From positions 359,051 to 423,050 of the forward strand of contig CAUYUJ010014183.1 of the NCBI GenBank assembly GCA_963575745.1: a stretch of 64,000 bases of DNA, read 5' to 3'. Below the pieces are notes generated by a model. The model did no database searches. It saw only the letters and a list, made by a program, of their open reading frames with translations, and was not told where the DNA came from. Shown here one piece after another: positions 31,320 through 43,940 of the stretch. The position numbers and the translations under genes were made by a program. Source of the DNA: Prorocentrum cordatum. Its lineage: Eukaryota; Sar; Dinophyceae; Prorocentrales; Prorocentraceae. How positions within the stretch are numbered: the first letter of the stretch is position 1; each line of letters opens with the position of its first letter.

Positions 31320-33461
31320 CGGGCCTCACAACGCAGGGCATTTCTGCGGAGGATCAAGCCACGGCGACACGACCTTGGCTACCTCGCCTCTGTCAGACAG
31401 GGCCTTGACCTCTTCGCCAGCACGTGGCTCGCGCGAACTAAAGGAGCAGCCAAATGCACTGCCTGGCAGCTGGCGCTCCTCCTGAACTACCTGTCGGGCG
31501 GGGACCACACCCAACAGCGACGATCCCGATCAAACACGTCGGCAGACCCCAGCCCCATGTGCCGCTACTGTGACGAGGAAGAGGAAACTCAGGAGCACAC
31601 TGTCCGCGACTGTAAGTGCTGGGCCCGAGAAAGACTCCCTCTCACCACCCTCATCAGTGACGACCAGTGGGCCCGTCTTCCGCCGCACACAAGACACTGC
31701 GGGCTCTTCGACGAAGACCCAGCCCTCCTCGACCTGCAGGCCGACCTCGCGAGGGACCCGCTGCCACAGCCCATTCCGCGGCCCTCCCCTGATGGTGATC
31801 CTGCGGCTTCAGCCCAGGACACCTACACCACCTACCTTGACTACGACACTGGTTGGACATGGGTCTATGCTGCCACGGACGGTGCGTGCACCAACCAAGC
31901 CATCCCATTGCTAGCACGAGCGGGTTACGGCGTCTACTACGGCATCGATCACCGCATGAACTACAGTGCACGCGTTCACGGCCTAACGCAGAACGCCCAG
32001 GTTGCGGAGACCCTCGCCATTGTCCACCTTACGGCATGTGCCGAACGGCCCGTGCACGTTTTCGTGGACAACCAGGCGGTGGTCGATGGGTTCCAAAGCA
32101 TCATCGACGGACATCCAGCGCCGCAGGGCACGCACGCGGAGCTCTGGGAAAAGATCCACCGATGTGTTATGGCCAAGCCCAACATGTTTCGCGTCGAAAA
32201 AATCGCCAGCCACCTGGGAGACCTGGGCATCGACCTTGGGCTCATCGGGCCCATCGCGGAGGAGTTCAACCGTCAGGCCGACGCCCTTGCCACAGCGGCG
32301 GCACGCACGCACAACCTCCCCGACGACATTGTTGAAGCTGCCAAAACACGACATCGCCAAGCGACCGTGCTTCATGGGGTCGCTGTCGCTATCTACGAGC
32401 GCAGACACCGTACTCTGCCGCTCCCACACCGCAGGGCTGGGTTTACAGCAGCGGAACTCAGCAAAATGGAACCGAACCCCCTGCTGTCGGACCAGGCACC
32501 ACCCGCGGCTGGACCATACATCCCGCAGAACCCGGATGAGCTCTGGGCCGAGGCCCAACGGGCGATGCACGACGAACAGGAGGACGACCCGTTCGGCTTC
32601 GGCGGGGGATTAGACTTCCTGGACGACGGGCCAGCCAGCGCCAACCCTGCCCCGTCGGGCAGCCTCTCGACGCCCACCTCGACTCCGCCACCGAGAGCGA
32701 CATCGCACCCACATGATGACGTCGCTCACCGTCAAGACGCCGACGAGGACCTTTATGATCCCCTCGGATTGAGTGGCAGCATAGACGACGCCCCGCCGAC
32801 ACCCCACGCTGCCGACGATGCCGCTTCATCGAGACGCCACCCGACCACGCGGCCGACCTCCGAGCCCTCGCACGGCATCATGATTGGCCCCCCCGTGCCA
32901 CCCACCCCGCCCCCCCACCAGCGCCAGCCCGCGGGGGCGGCTCCAGCCCCCCCGCAGGGCACTGAGCCAGTCAGGCCGTCGCACCCCGTCCACGCTTTTA
33001 CTGTTGCTGGGTGCGAGGCTGCGGCTCCTCCGTCCTCACGGGGCGTGGCCCTAGCGGCTTCAGCCCTGGGACCGCGCGTTGCCCTCCAGTCGCCTCGCAA
33101 GGGCGACGGCCGCCAGCGCGCGGACCGCCGCGCCGCGCTGGTCCACCACCTGGCCAGGCGCACCGATGACCTCGTCCCCGCCACGAGGCCCGCGGCCGCA
33201 GGCACAGAGCAGCCGCCCCTCACCGACCGCGAAGCCGAGCTGTCCCAGTCTATGGCCGCTCTTCAGCAGAGGTGTGCTGCTCTCGCCGCCGACCTTGCCG
33301 CCGCTCAAGCCCGTCAAGGCCCTCTGCTCCAGCGCCTCCACCGCGCCGGTCGTGCCTTCGCCGAGCTGCTTACACCCTCGCCCGATGGTGCTGCGCCGCC
33401 ACTCACCCTCCATGCTATGCTGTCATCGCTCCGCGGCGCTCCGCCTGGAGCCCCGCGCTAA
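31320..33461 (+). CDS. Retroelement 3' ORF: zinc knuckle plus RNase H plus long C-terminal extension
   Basis: Open for 713 codons after the CT microsatellite (the frame itself is open from 31191, but those first codons are microsatellite). A zinc knuckle CRYCDEEEETQEHTVRDC has exact C-x2-C-x8-H-x4-C spacing (31560-31613). An RNase H fold follows, with D in ATDGA (31878), E in VAETLAIV (32007), D in VFVDNQAVV (32067), H in KIASHLGD (32211) and D in NRQADALA (32280). RNase H removes the RNA strand during element replication, and in LINEs it lies after the RT. The RT itself is absent, so this is a 5'-truncated copy. The last 390 residues are proline/alanine-rich, with acidic patches and a heptad-like stretch near the end (DREAELSQSMAALQQRCAAL), and match nothing I know. 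All RNase H catalytic residues are kept and there is no internal stop. Confidence 0.8.
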   Translation, partial: RASQRRAFLRRIKPRRHDLGYLASVRQGLDLFASTWLARTKGAAKCTAWQLALLLNYLSGGDHTQQRRSRSNTSADPSPMCRYCDEEEETQEHTVRDCKCWARERLPLTTLISDDQWARLPPHTRHCGLFDEDPALLDLQADLARDPLPQPIPRPSPDGDPAASAQDTYTTYLDYDTGWTWVYAATDGACTNQAIPLLARAGYGVYYGIDHRMNYSARVHGLTQNAQVAETLAIVHLTACAERPVHVFVDNQAVVDGFQSIIDGHPAPQGTHAELWEKIHRCVMAKPNMFRVEKIASHLGDLGIDLGLIGPIAEEFNRQADALATAAARTHNLPDDIVEAAKTRHRQATVLHGVAVAIYERRHRTLPLPHRRAGFTAAELSKMEPNPLLSDQAPPAAGPYIPQNPDELWAEAQRAMHDEQEDDPFGFGGGLDFLDDGPASANPAPSGSLSTPTSTPPPRATSHPHDDVAHRQDADEDLYDPLGLSGSIDDAPPTPHAADDAASSRRHPTTRPTSEPSHGIMIGPPVPPTPPPHQRQPAGAAPAPPQGTEPVRPSHPVHAFTVAGCEAAAPPSSRGVALAASALGPRVALQSPRKGDGRQRADRRAALVHHLARRTDDLVPATRPAAAGTEQPPLTDREAELSQSMAALQQRCAALAADLAAAQARQGPLLQRLHRAGRAFAELLTPSPDGAAPPLTLHAMLSSLRGAPPGAPR

Positions 33462-35130
<1,669 letters not shown>

Positions 35131-35149
35131 GACTGACCCGGACAGCCCC

Positions 35150-37300
35150 GCCTCGCCGCGGACGCGACCGCCGCGCCAGGGCCGCGGGTCCTCGCTTGCA
35201 GCGGAAGCCGCCTGGCTCGCTGGGCACGCGGCGAGCGCGCCGAACTTTCGGAGAACGCCGCCGCGTCGCGGCGGGGGAAAGCGGGCAGGTCGGCCCCCCG
35301 CCAGCCCCCCGCCCCACCGGTGACCACGCCGTCGGCGCCATCATGTCTTTTCCGAAAGGGCAGCGGCGCTAGCCCGTCAGATCTCTGGGCGCAGCACTTC
35401 CCCGATGCCCGCCCGCCCGCGCAAGCCTCCTCTGTGGCGGACCTCCTCGCAGAGGCGGCGCGCGTGCTCGCTGGCGGCAGCGCGCCACGCTCGCTAACCC
35501 CGGCACTGGGTGGTGCCGCCCTGATGGCGTCCGAGAACAGATCGGCGGCATCCGCCCCGCTGCCGTCGGGGAGTGTTGCGCCGCCTGGCCGCGAAGACCC
35601 TCTGCCGGGCAATGAAGGAGCGGGCGCAAAAACTCTTTTGGCCGCTACTGACCGGCGTGGGGGCCCGCTTGGTTGCGAGCGCGCAGTCCACGCGGTGCGG
35701 CAGTGGACCGAGCGGCACGAGCAGCAGGAAGACCATGTGCTGCTGAAATTGGATTTCGTAAGCGCCTTCGACACGGTCAGCCGAGCCGAGATCCTGCGGC
35801 AGCCCCAGCAGCACTTCCCATAACCATCCCACTGGTGTCACTGGTGCTACGGCGGGCACAACACGCTGCAGCTTGGGCGCTGGCAGCGAGCATTGCATGT
35901 AGCAGGGCGACCCCCTTGGTCCGCTTCTGTTCTCCGAAGTACTGCACTCGCACTCCACCGTCCTGGCCGGCAGGAGGGGGGAAGGAGGTTTCAACCTGGC
36001 GCTCTTCTACTTTGACGACGGCAACATCGGGGCCAGCGCTGCTGCCGTTGCAGGGGCCCTCAGGATCCTGCTGGTTCATGCGCCTCGAATCGGTCTCCGC
36101 CTCAATCTCGCCAAGAGCGAGCTGATCGTACCCTCGGGAGTGCTTGCTGCTGGCTCGGCGGCACACTTCTCGCCAGCCCTCCTGAAGGATATGTAGACGG
36201 GCGAGAGCAGGGTTAGCTGAACGGCGACTTCAAGCACCTCGGAATCCCGATCGGTTCGGCAGGTCACTGCGGCGCCAGACTCGCCGAGTGGGCTGCTTCG
36301 GCAGGCGAGACAACGAAGGCAATGTCCGAGATGGAAGACCTACAGGTGAGTTATCGCCTCCTCCGTCAGTGCGCTGGGTTCTGCACGCAGCGCGTGCTGT
36401 GGTTCCCGCGGCGGCGAAAATGCCCCTGGCCGCCTTCGACACTTCGGTACGCAACGCGTTTGCGGACCTCGCTGGGTTCCGGCCGACCGCGGACGAGTGG
36501 CGGCAGGCCGCGCTGAGCCTTCGGCACGCAAGGCTGGGTGTGCGGAGCACGCAGCAGCATTCGGCAGCCGCGCAATTACTTCGCCTCTCGTGCTGCCACG
36601 ACGGACTTCTGTGCCCAGGTCGACAGCGGCTATCGTTGGGACGCCGAAGACGCCGGCTCAGGTCTCCAACGTGCGGCCGCTTCGCTCGAGGGCGCGCTGC
36701 CCACGGCCGCGGTGGTCTCAGAGACCCTCCCCGGCTCCTCCAGCCTCTTGGCAACCATGCCCAACAAGGTCATGAAGCTCAACATGGACCCTGCTGAGAT
36801 CTACCAGGAGGAACGCGATTGACGTGCACCACATCCACGCTTCGGTGCGCACCTGCGGCGGGGACAAGAGTGCAGCGCACCACCCAACCCAAAACCTGAC
36901 CTACTCTTCCGATGCAGCCGCGGGTCACCGGCCAGACCTGGAGCGCGACAGCCTCCTCCCGCCACGCCCAAGTGACGACGCAGATGTGTTCTGGCCTTCT
37001 TGACTCGGCGGGTTCCCGGCAGCAGTGAACCTGGCGACCACGTCGCCGCAGCGGCAGGCCGCTCCCTAGCTGGCGGGCGAGGTCGCCGGGTCGGCCGCGC
37101 GGTTCCACGGTATTACGAGGACCACAAGCGGTCCTTCCTAAACACGGAGGACATCTGAACCCAGCAAGAGATCGCCTTCGTGCCGATGGTCGCCGAACGC
37201 TATGGCGGCTGGGGCGCTTCCAGATCACAGGTGCTTTATGCAGCTCGCGCGCAAAGCTGAGGCCAGAGATGGCAATGCGGCGAGTCTGCACGCGCGGGGG
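35150..37300 (+). pseudogene. Decayed non-LTR retroelement: reverse transcriptase plus probable restriction-like endonuclease
   Basis: Pieces in three plus frames follow RT order. GGPLGCERAVHAVRQW (about 35665-35710) precedes motif A LLKLDFVSAFDTV (aspartate at 35752). Motif B GDPLGPLLFSEVLHS is near 35905-35955, motif C LALFYFDDGN near 35997-36026, and LRLNLAKSELIVPSG near 36095-36140. The thumb region GDFKHLGIPIGS begins near 36222 and a conserved-looking NAFADLAGF.PTADEWRQAAL follows near 36450-36510. The C-terminal part has DVFWPS, FPAAVNLATTS and YYEDHKRSF, then FVPMVAERYGGWG, a D-D-K-E-like spread that fits a restriction-like endonuclease. Several stops and shifts make it non-functional. 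It begins just after a CT microsatellite. Confidence 0.75.
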
Positions 37301-37429
37301 TAACTACTTGGAAGGCCTCTGCGTCACCATCCAGCGGGCCAAAGCCTGGGCGGTGTTGAAGCGAGCCCCAGGCGCCGCAGCAGCCGCTCCTGGTGTCGGC
37401 GAGGCGTCCCGGGCTACAATCCAGTTTTG

Positions 37430-37850
37430 ATTATGTTTTCCTTGTCCTCCCCCTCCCCTCTCTCTCCTGGCCCGGCATTTGCTCTGAATATTCTTAATCC
37501 CGCCAGAGGAGAGGAGGCCAGCGGTTTTCCAGTTGCGCTGGCGCACAGTTGCTCCTCTTGGCCCGCTTCCTTTTTTCCTTGTCTTCGGCTCTCGGCTCCT
37601 CCTCCCCTCCCCTCCTCCTCTTCCCTCCTCTTCGCCCTTGTGTTCCCTCTCCCTCGTGTTCCTTCCCCTGCCCTTATGTTTCCTTGCCCTTGTGCGCGGC
37701 GTGCTCCCCCTCTCTCTCCCTGTTTGGCTTCCCCTCCCCGTCTCCCTGTCCCTCCGTCTGTGGGCCTGGTCTGTCTCTTTCTCTCGTCCCCCCTCCATCT
37801 CCCCCTCCCTATCTCGCTCCTCGGCTGCTCGCTCTCAGGCCCGACTATGT
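37430..37850. other. Pyrimidine-rich tract
   Basis: C/T-rich on plus, with CTCCTCCCC and CCCTCTCTC words but no single repeat unit. Open frames are proline/leucine/serine-rich and not credible. Confidence 0.7.
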
Positions 37851-39360
37851 TCCTTGCATGGGTCGCTTTCTCTTCGCACTGCTACGCTGGCGAATATTGT
37901 CGGGGTAGCAGCGGCTCGGGCTACACATCGAGCCGCATCGCCGATACATCGACGGCGTGATCCTCCGACCCCATCTACTCGGACCCAACTAGAATCACTT
38001 GAGAGGCCTAGACAACTCCTCACTCCCATCACGTCCTATTGCGTTTGCCCCCCCCTCTGTTCGCGGAGTCGCGTGTCGGTACAGATTCGAATCCCGAAAG
38101 GGCAAGCAAATCGTTTGAACCGCAGCAGACGTTCTGATTGCACGCAATAGTACAACCACCACTGCCACCGCTGTGTCGACAGCGACGTTACGTTGGATAG
38201 AGGCTCTCGGGTGATCGTCAACTATGGCGAACGCACCAGTGGGAGCACTACGCTTCGAAGGCAGAACAACGCCTGCTTGGACAATCGATCTGGAAAGGCA
38301 CTTCGAAATCACCCATTGTACATGCACGCACTGAACGCTTTGCTTTGTGAAACCAGCACGGCATCACGGGAACGAAGAGAGTAGCATTCATGTTGTGTAG
38401 GTGTGGAAGCACGGCTTGGAGCAGCAAGGGGGGAAGGGAAGGGTGGGAAGGGAAGGGGGAGGAGAGGAAATGAAAGGATGCTGTAAGGCAGGAAGCGTGG
38501 GAGGAAGGAGGGACGGGGGGAGAACGGAAGAGTGGGGCGAGGAAGGTGCAACAGAAGGCTCACATGGAAGTTCGCGAGCAGGGGGCCCGAAGGGGAGAAG
38601 GAGAGGGGGACGGGTTGCTGAGGGACGGGGGACGAGGGAGGGGTGCAGGGAGATGAGAAAGCAGGGAAGGGGAACTGGCATCAGCTGGGAGAGACGGGGG
38701 ACGGGGCTGGATCTGAGGGAGCGGGGAAGCGAACTGGCGGGAGTTTGCGGTCGACGCAGGCGGAATCGAGTACTACGTGTGTGTGCATAAATAGATATTA
38801 CACACGAAACACTCATATGAGCGACGAACACAAACAGGCCTTACGAACGTTGACGTGGCGGCCCTGCGCAGTGGCTTACGCGGGCCGCCAGCGCGGCACG
38901 TTAGTTCGGAAACGAAGGCGCTTACGCGCAACCTTGCGCGGGACCGCTGCGCGTCAATGTTGGTGAAGACGACATGTTGTTTGTCTGCGTCGCTCATCTG
39001 GCGAGTGGGGGAGGGCGGCAAGGCAGCCTCCAGGGATAGGGGACGGGATGCGGAAAAGGGGTGGGGGGGGTGTCTCGGCCCTGGCTTCCCCGGACAAGAG
39101 AAAGTCGGGCGGAGAGTGACCAGGGAGAGGAATGGGTCGATAGAGTGAGCGAGAGGCAGAAAAAGAAAGGGAGAGAGAGAGAGAGAGAGACAGAGAGAGA
39201 GAGAGAGACCAGGACAGAGAGGGACACAGAGAGCGACTGGGCGACGATGGAGAGGGAGAACGGATGGTGGGCGGGCAGGGCGATCGGCTCCTCACGCTCC
39301 TCCAGCCTCTCCGCGACGAGCCTCAGAGCGTCCCTGGGCTCAGGCGACCCTGCGGCGTCC
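37851..39360. other. Unassigned DNA with purine-rich and GA tracts
   Basis: 37851-38390 has no recognised feature. 38395-38740 is strongly purine-rich (GGGAAGG words). 39165-39215 is a GA microsatellite. No protein domain was recognised. Confidence 0.5.
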
Positions 39361-39364
39361 TCGA

Positions 39365-39515
39365 CACGGCAGGGCGACGAGGACGAGGACGACGACGAGG
39401 ACGACGACGTCGTCGTCGTCGCTGGAGTCGTGGTCCCCCACACCGCAGGGCGACAAGGACGAGGACGACGACGTCGTCGTCGTGGTTGGAGTCGTCCTCC
39501 TCGTCGTCGTCGTCC
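39365..39515. repeat. Two tandem units each with a perfect GAC/GTC palindrome
   Basis: GACGACGACGTCGTCGTC occurs at 39400-39417 and again at 39464-39481, each flanked by CGCAGGGCGAC-like sequence on the left and GGAGTCGT on the right. Each is an 18-bp perfect palindrome inside a unit of about 64 bp. Confidence 0.8.
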
Positions 39516-39729
39516 TCCGCCCGCAATGGTCTGGCGAGCAGTCGCAACGGGCCGGGGTGGGCTGCAAGGAAGGGGATAGCACAAGGGGTCTGAAGAGTCG
39601 GCCGCATGCGGCTAATTCTCTTGGCGCCTCCCCCAACGCTGGACCCGACCTCGTACCAAAGTATGCGCAGGGCGGCAGGGGCATTTTTCGTACCTCCCGT
39701 CTTCCCGATCCCCCCCTTTTCGTGCGAAA

Positions 39730-40080
39730 CGGGGATTCATCCATAACCAACGCCTGGGGGATCGATTTCCAAGGTCCTCGGCACGCGGTGGATATGTATG
39801 AACGGTGAAGGCATCGGACAAAGAAACATCGGATAAAGAACCCTGGGTCTGAAAGCGGGTGGAACGCCAAGTGAGGCTTGGCATGGATATCACACATCAC
39901 CGCTGCCCTCATTGGCTAAAGGATCATCCAAGGTCCCAAGCTTTCTGGGCACATGCCGCAATGAACGCCCCCTCCGTATATTGTATATGCCACCCCCCGC
40001 CCGGACCAGCATATAAACCGCCTGCCGAGGCCCCCGAAGATCGATCCCCCAAGCGGTGGCTATGGACAAATACTGGAATT
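39730..40080. repeat. Inverted repeat pair, about 65-bp arms
   Basis: 40008-40078 contains TGCCGAGG, GATCGATCCCCCA and GGTGGCTATGGA. The reverse complement of 39733-39800 reads TGCCGAGG, ATCGATCCCCCA and GTTGGTTATGGA in the same order. About 80 percent identity by eye, with about 205 bp between the arms. Confidence 0.6.
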
Positions 40081-41770
40081 AAGATCGTCCGCCCGGCCTG
40101 GCGTCAATCTCGGACCTCTCTCGCTGCCCGCGGGGCTCCTGGGAGGACCCAGATCGACCCCGGTGCGATCGAGCGAGAATGTCTTGTTCCGGATAGCGCG
40201 TGGCTGCTATTCCAGCCGGACTTCCGTACAATTTTCCAGAAACATACGCAAAACCATCGTTTTGTACGAATGTGTCGCATGGCGCCGCCTAGCTGGAAAT
40301 CGAAGCAATCCCCACACAAGAACATGAAATCGGTGCTCGCGAACTGGTGAAGCCCTTGCCGCTGTTGCTCCTGCGGAGCGTACGGAGTGCAACGACACGG
40401 GCGACACCTGCGCGCGGACGGCGATTTGTTCGGCGCGCGGAATCGGATTATTCCACATGGGCCCGATGAAGCGCGAAAACTGCAGGGGCTGCATGATCCT
40501 GATGGCCCATATCAACGGCATGGGCCGCATGAGATGCGGGGGCCGCAAGGTCCTGCTGGAAACCAACCCCCGTTGCAACTCGGCCCCGCGCCGACTAGCC
40601 GAGCAGCCTGGGGAGTGCACAGCCGAACAGACAAACCACCCAACCAACCAACCAACCATCCAACCAACCAACTAACTGGATCCCCATGTGCGCCAATGTT
40701 TTCTGGGCACGTCCCGCTGTGAGTGTTTGAGCGGGAGCGTATTAGCCTGTGGTGACTGAGCGTTCTCTAGCGGTTACCCCTTGGGGTGCCCAGGTGGAGC
40801 GTCTGCTACACCGCGATGATCGCAGGATTCCAAAATAAAAGGGTCCATGGGTGCTAGAGCCGAGCGTTTCTCTTAATGCGCCTCCACAATCAAGCTGGGA
40901 ACGGGCAGATGTAACACACCATGGCGGCTCCTTCACTAGCGTGCTCCATTGCTGTGTTATATATTTATACACAGATGTACATAAATATATATAAAATATA
41001 TACAAACATGCATACATGTATGCATACATCCAAACATACATGCATATTTACTTTGTGCAATGACCGTGCTCAGCCTCGTTCGCCCTGCACCTCGCCCTAC
41101 GGGCTCAGCATTTTGCCGGTGGCGGTCTAGCCTGGATCGCTCTTTTACGTGTCGAGCCTCGTCGGCCCACCTGGGCGGCCTCGCTGTGTTTTCCCCTACT
41201 TGAAAAAAAAAAAACAAGTCGTCCCTCACTGACGGCTGCACTGCTGACACCCTTGCATTCCGCGTACTGGGCCTCGTCATCGCCCAAAGATGCACGCGCT
41301 CCGCCGCCTGGCCGCTGCCGCGGTCCCCGCTGCCGAGACCAGCCGCTCCAGCACGATGGAATTCGTCCGCCATTGAATGTCCCCTCCTTCCTCCTTCTCC
41401 GCGGCGGCCCCGCGTGGCTCGAACGATGGGCAATTCGCTCTTCAGCGGCCCCGTTTAGCCCGAACGCTGGTCCAGCAGTTCTGCCTCGCCGCCGACGGAA
41501 AAAAAGACCAGCCTCAGTGCCAGTGATTCTGAATGTGGGTGGGTCTGAGTGCGAAGAGATTTGAGCGCGGTTGTGTCCGAGCGTGGATCGTAAATCGGAG
41601 TATGCATGAATTTGGGTATCCATGGGTCTGAACGAACGTGATCTGAACGCGGGAAGTATGAGCATGAACGAATCTGCACATGCATGAAAAGTGTGTGAAC
41701 GTCTTTTGCGCATGAGCCTAAGCACGCCTAAGCTCAGTCCGCGTCGAACTGACCGGGGGCAAGGGGAAGC
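40081..41770. other. Unassigned DNA with small microsatellites
   Basis: No recognised gene. CCAA tetramers lie at 40640-40672 and an AT-rich TACA/TATA tract at 40955-41045. A 72-residue plus frame at 40457-40675 contains CRGC and MRCGGRK with further cysteines, but ends in the CCAA repeat and is not convincing. Confidence 0.45.
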
Positions 41771-41774
41771 CAAC

Positions 41775-42730
41775 TGTTTCTGGGCGCGAGCGGGCCAGTG
41801 CCCCCTTCATTGGCCGTCGCCGAGGCGTCTGACTGCAACACCTACTATATCGCGGTGGTCATGCGCCCCCCGCAAGAAGCGGCCCCCGTCCGCAAAACGA
41901 GCAAACAGCCCAACACATCTCCACGACATTCGCGCGAAGGGGGGCAAACATCATACATTCTACTGGTTTGTCCTTGGGGCGATCTGGTACCACGCCTGCT
42001 ACATCGCGGCTGTCATGAGATTGTTCCGCTACAAAGGATCCGACCCAAGAAATATGCAAACCGATTGAGACATCCACCACAATGCGGTCGCGAACGGGCA
42101 CGGCCCTTTTTGGGAGGACTAAATGCCACGCCAGCCTTGTCGCGGCGACCATGTGGCTCTCAGGAGAGAAGCGTCTGTGCCGCACAACGGGCTGACCGCC
42201 ACAATCTGGGCGCGAACGGGCAGGCGCGCTGCTCCCTGGCGGCTCCTTCTCAGGGTGCCCGAATGTGACCCTGGGCGTCACTCGCTGGCCATGCGTCGTT
42301 TAAACTATTCGTCTTGCTAAACAAAGAAACAGCCCGGAACATCCATGCAATGAGATCGCGAACGGACTCGGGAGCGGCCAAGAGGGGGGTGTCCAAGAGG
42401 GGGGGGGTGCAAATCATGACCGGCGGCATGTGCGCGGCCCTGCGGGGGGGCCAGGGACGTAATGGAATAAAACGAGGCGCCATGAAATCTGAGGAAATAT
42501 CGAGGCCCCCGCCATGATATCCATCCCCCCCCCCTAGTCATCACCCCCCTCTTTGCCGCCCCCGACGGACGCGTGTCCGACCCCCTGGCGGTTGCGCGCC
42601 GGGGCGCCCAAGTGCCGCGCATTCGCGCGTCTGTCAAGACATGGGGGTGTGTTCCACCAGACGACTGCTCCCAGCCGGCACCTCCTTTGGGCACCGTGCT
42701 GCTACGTCTGCTACATCTCGGTGAGCCTAC
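41775..42730. repeat. Degenerate repeat with CCTGCTACATCGCGG core
   Basis: Cores resembling CACGCCTGCTACATCGCGG then TGTCATGAG occur near 41828, 41990, 42123 and 42700. Several are preceded by GCGCGAACGGGC. Spacing is irregular (about 130-580 bp). Confidence 0.4.
42364..42567. repeat. Inverted repeat with about 62-bp arms
   Basis: Left arm 42364-42425 contains GGAGCGGCCAAGAGGGGGGT, a G run and CAAATCATGACC. The reverse complement of 42504-42567 contains GGGGGCGGCAAAGAGGGGGG, a G run and GATATCATGG. About 75 percent paired, with a loop of about 80 bases. Confidence 0.55.
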
Positions 42731-43588
42731 TGCGGCGCATGAGCGCATCGAGGTACGATTTGTCTAAATATGGCTTACTGTGGGGGCGAGTGAACGTGAA
42801 GGACTACGCGCGAGGATCATGTGAGTGAGCCTACGTCGGGTGTGAATGGGTCTGAGTGTCAACGGGTTTGCCTGCGAATGCGTCAGGGCGCCAGTGGACC
42901 TGCCGCGCGCGTGACACGCGCGCGAGGACGTAGAGGGGCGAGGGGGCAGGAGGGCGATCTGCGGATGTGTTAAACAACAAATTGACCACACGAATCACGC
43001 TGCAGGGAAAAGGGCGCGCATCCTGCAACGCTGAAAAAAGCAACGCTGAGCGGGGGGGGCGCAATTGCGACGGCAGCGGCTGGGGCTGAACAGGGCCGCG
43101 CGGGGAACGAACTGAGAGGACGAGCGAAACCCGATCAACCAACAAATCCGCCACGCAGCCCAACACGCAAACAACAAATCCAACCAAACAGCCAAACTTC
43201 ACGGCAATGCACCATGAGACTCCTTCGCATCGCGGGCGCCATGACAGGAGGGCGCGCATAGTGGCGGGGCCGATGAGGGGAGGGCGGGGGCGAGAAGAAT
43301 CCGCAAAAAATGAGGAACAACTGGAAAGATCCCCCCGCGAGGCAAGGGCGCAATGCAAGGCCCCCCCGCCCCCTTCGGCCGCAGGCGCCCGGGTCGAAGG
43401 GGAGGAGGGAAAGACGGAACGCCCCAGCGCGGTCCCCAGACCCCCACACTTTCCTTTGAAACCGAGGGGGGGGGTCCCAAATCTCCCCCCCCCCCTGAAA
43501 GGAGGGGAGAGGGGGGGGAGGGGTTCTGCGAGCCCCCCCTCCTTTTTCAATCGCGAGGGCACCCACTTGCAGTCGCCATTCCATTTTG
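42731..43588. other. Unassigned DNA with G and C runs
   Basis: Homopolymer G and C stretches near 43375 and 43465-43530. Frames on both strands are open but without a recognised domain. Confidence 0.5.
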
Positions 43589-43589
43589 G

Positions 43590-43940
43590 AAGATGTAAGT
43601 CAAGATTTAAACAGTGAAAGCGCGAGTGAAGATTCAGATGAAGATTTCGGTGGAGAGTTCGGATAAAAAGTAGACAATAAGAGCGCGAGTCAAACTTTGG
43701 GTAAACATTTAGGTGAAAACGCATGTGAAGGTTTAAGCCGTGAGAGCGCGATTTAGGATTTAGGCTGAGATATAAACCGAGAGAGAGAGAGAGAGAGAGC
43801 GCGACTGGGGATTTAGATGAAGATTTCGATGCATAATTACACAGCAGAACAGCGCGTGAAGATCCAGATGGGGACGCGAAGTCCGAGATCCAGGTGGGGA
43901 TGCGAATGAATATGTACCCATCGAAGATTTCATTGTCACG
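43590..43940. repeat. Degenerate minisatellite with GAGCGCGA and GATTTAGATGAAGATTT
   Basis: Recurrent words GAGCGCGAGT, AAGATTTNGATG and GGATTTAGG at roughly 25-50-bp steps, interrupted by a GA run at 43780-43800. Minus-strand frames read as repeated NLHLN and RFH, which reflects the repeat. Confidence 0.5.

Noticed and set aside
38080-38110. GATTCGAATCCCG, resembling a tRNA T-loop box
   Set aside because: No acceptor stem, D-loop or anticodon stem can be placed at the required distances upstream.
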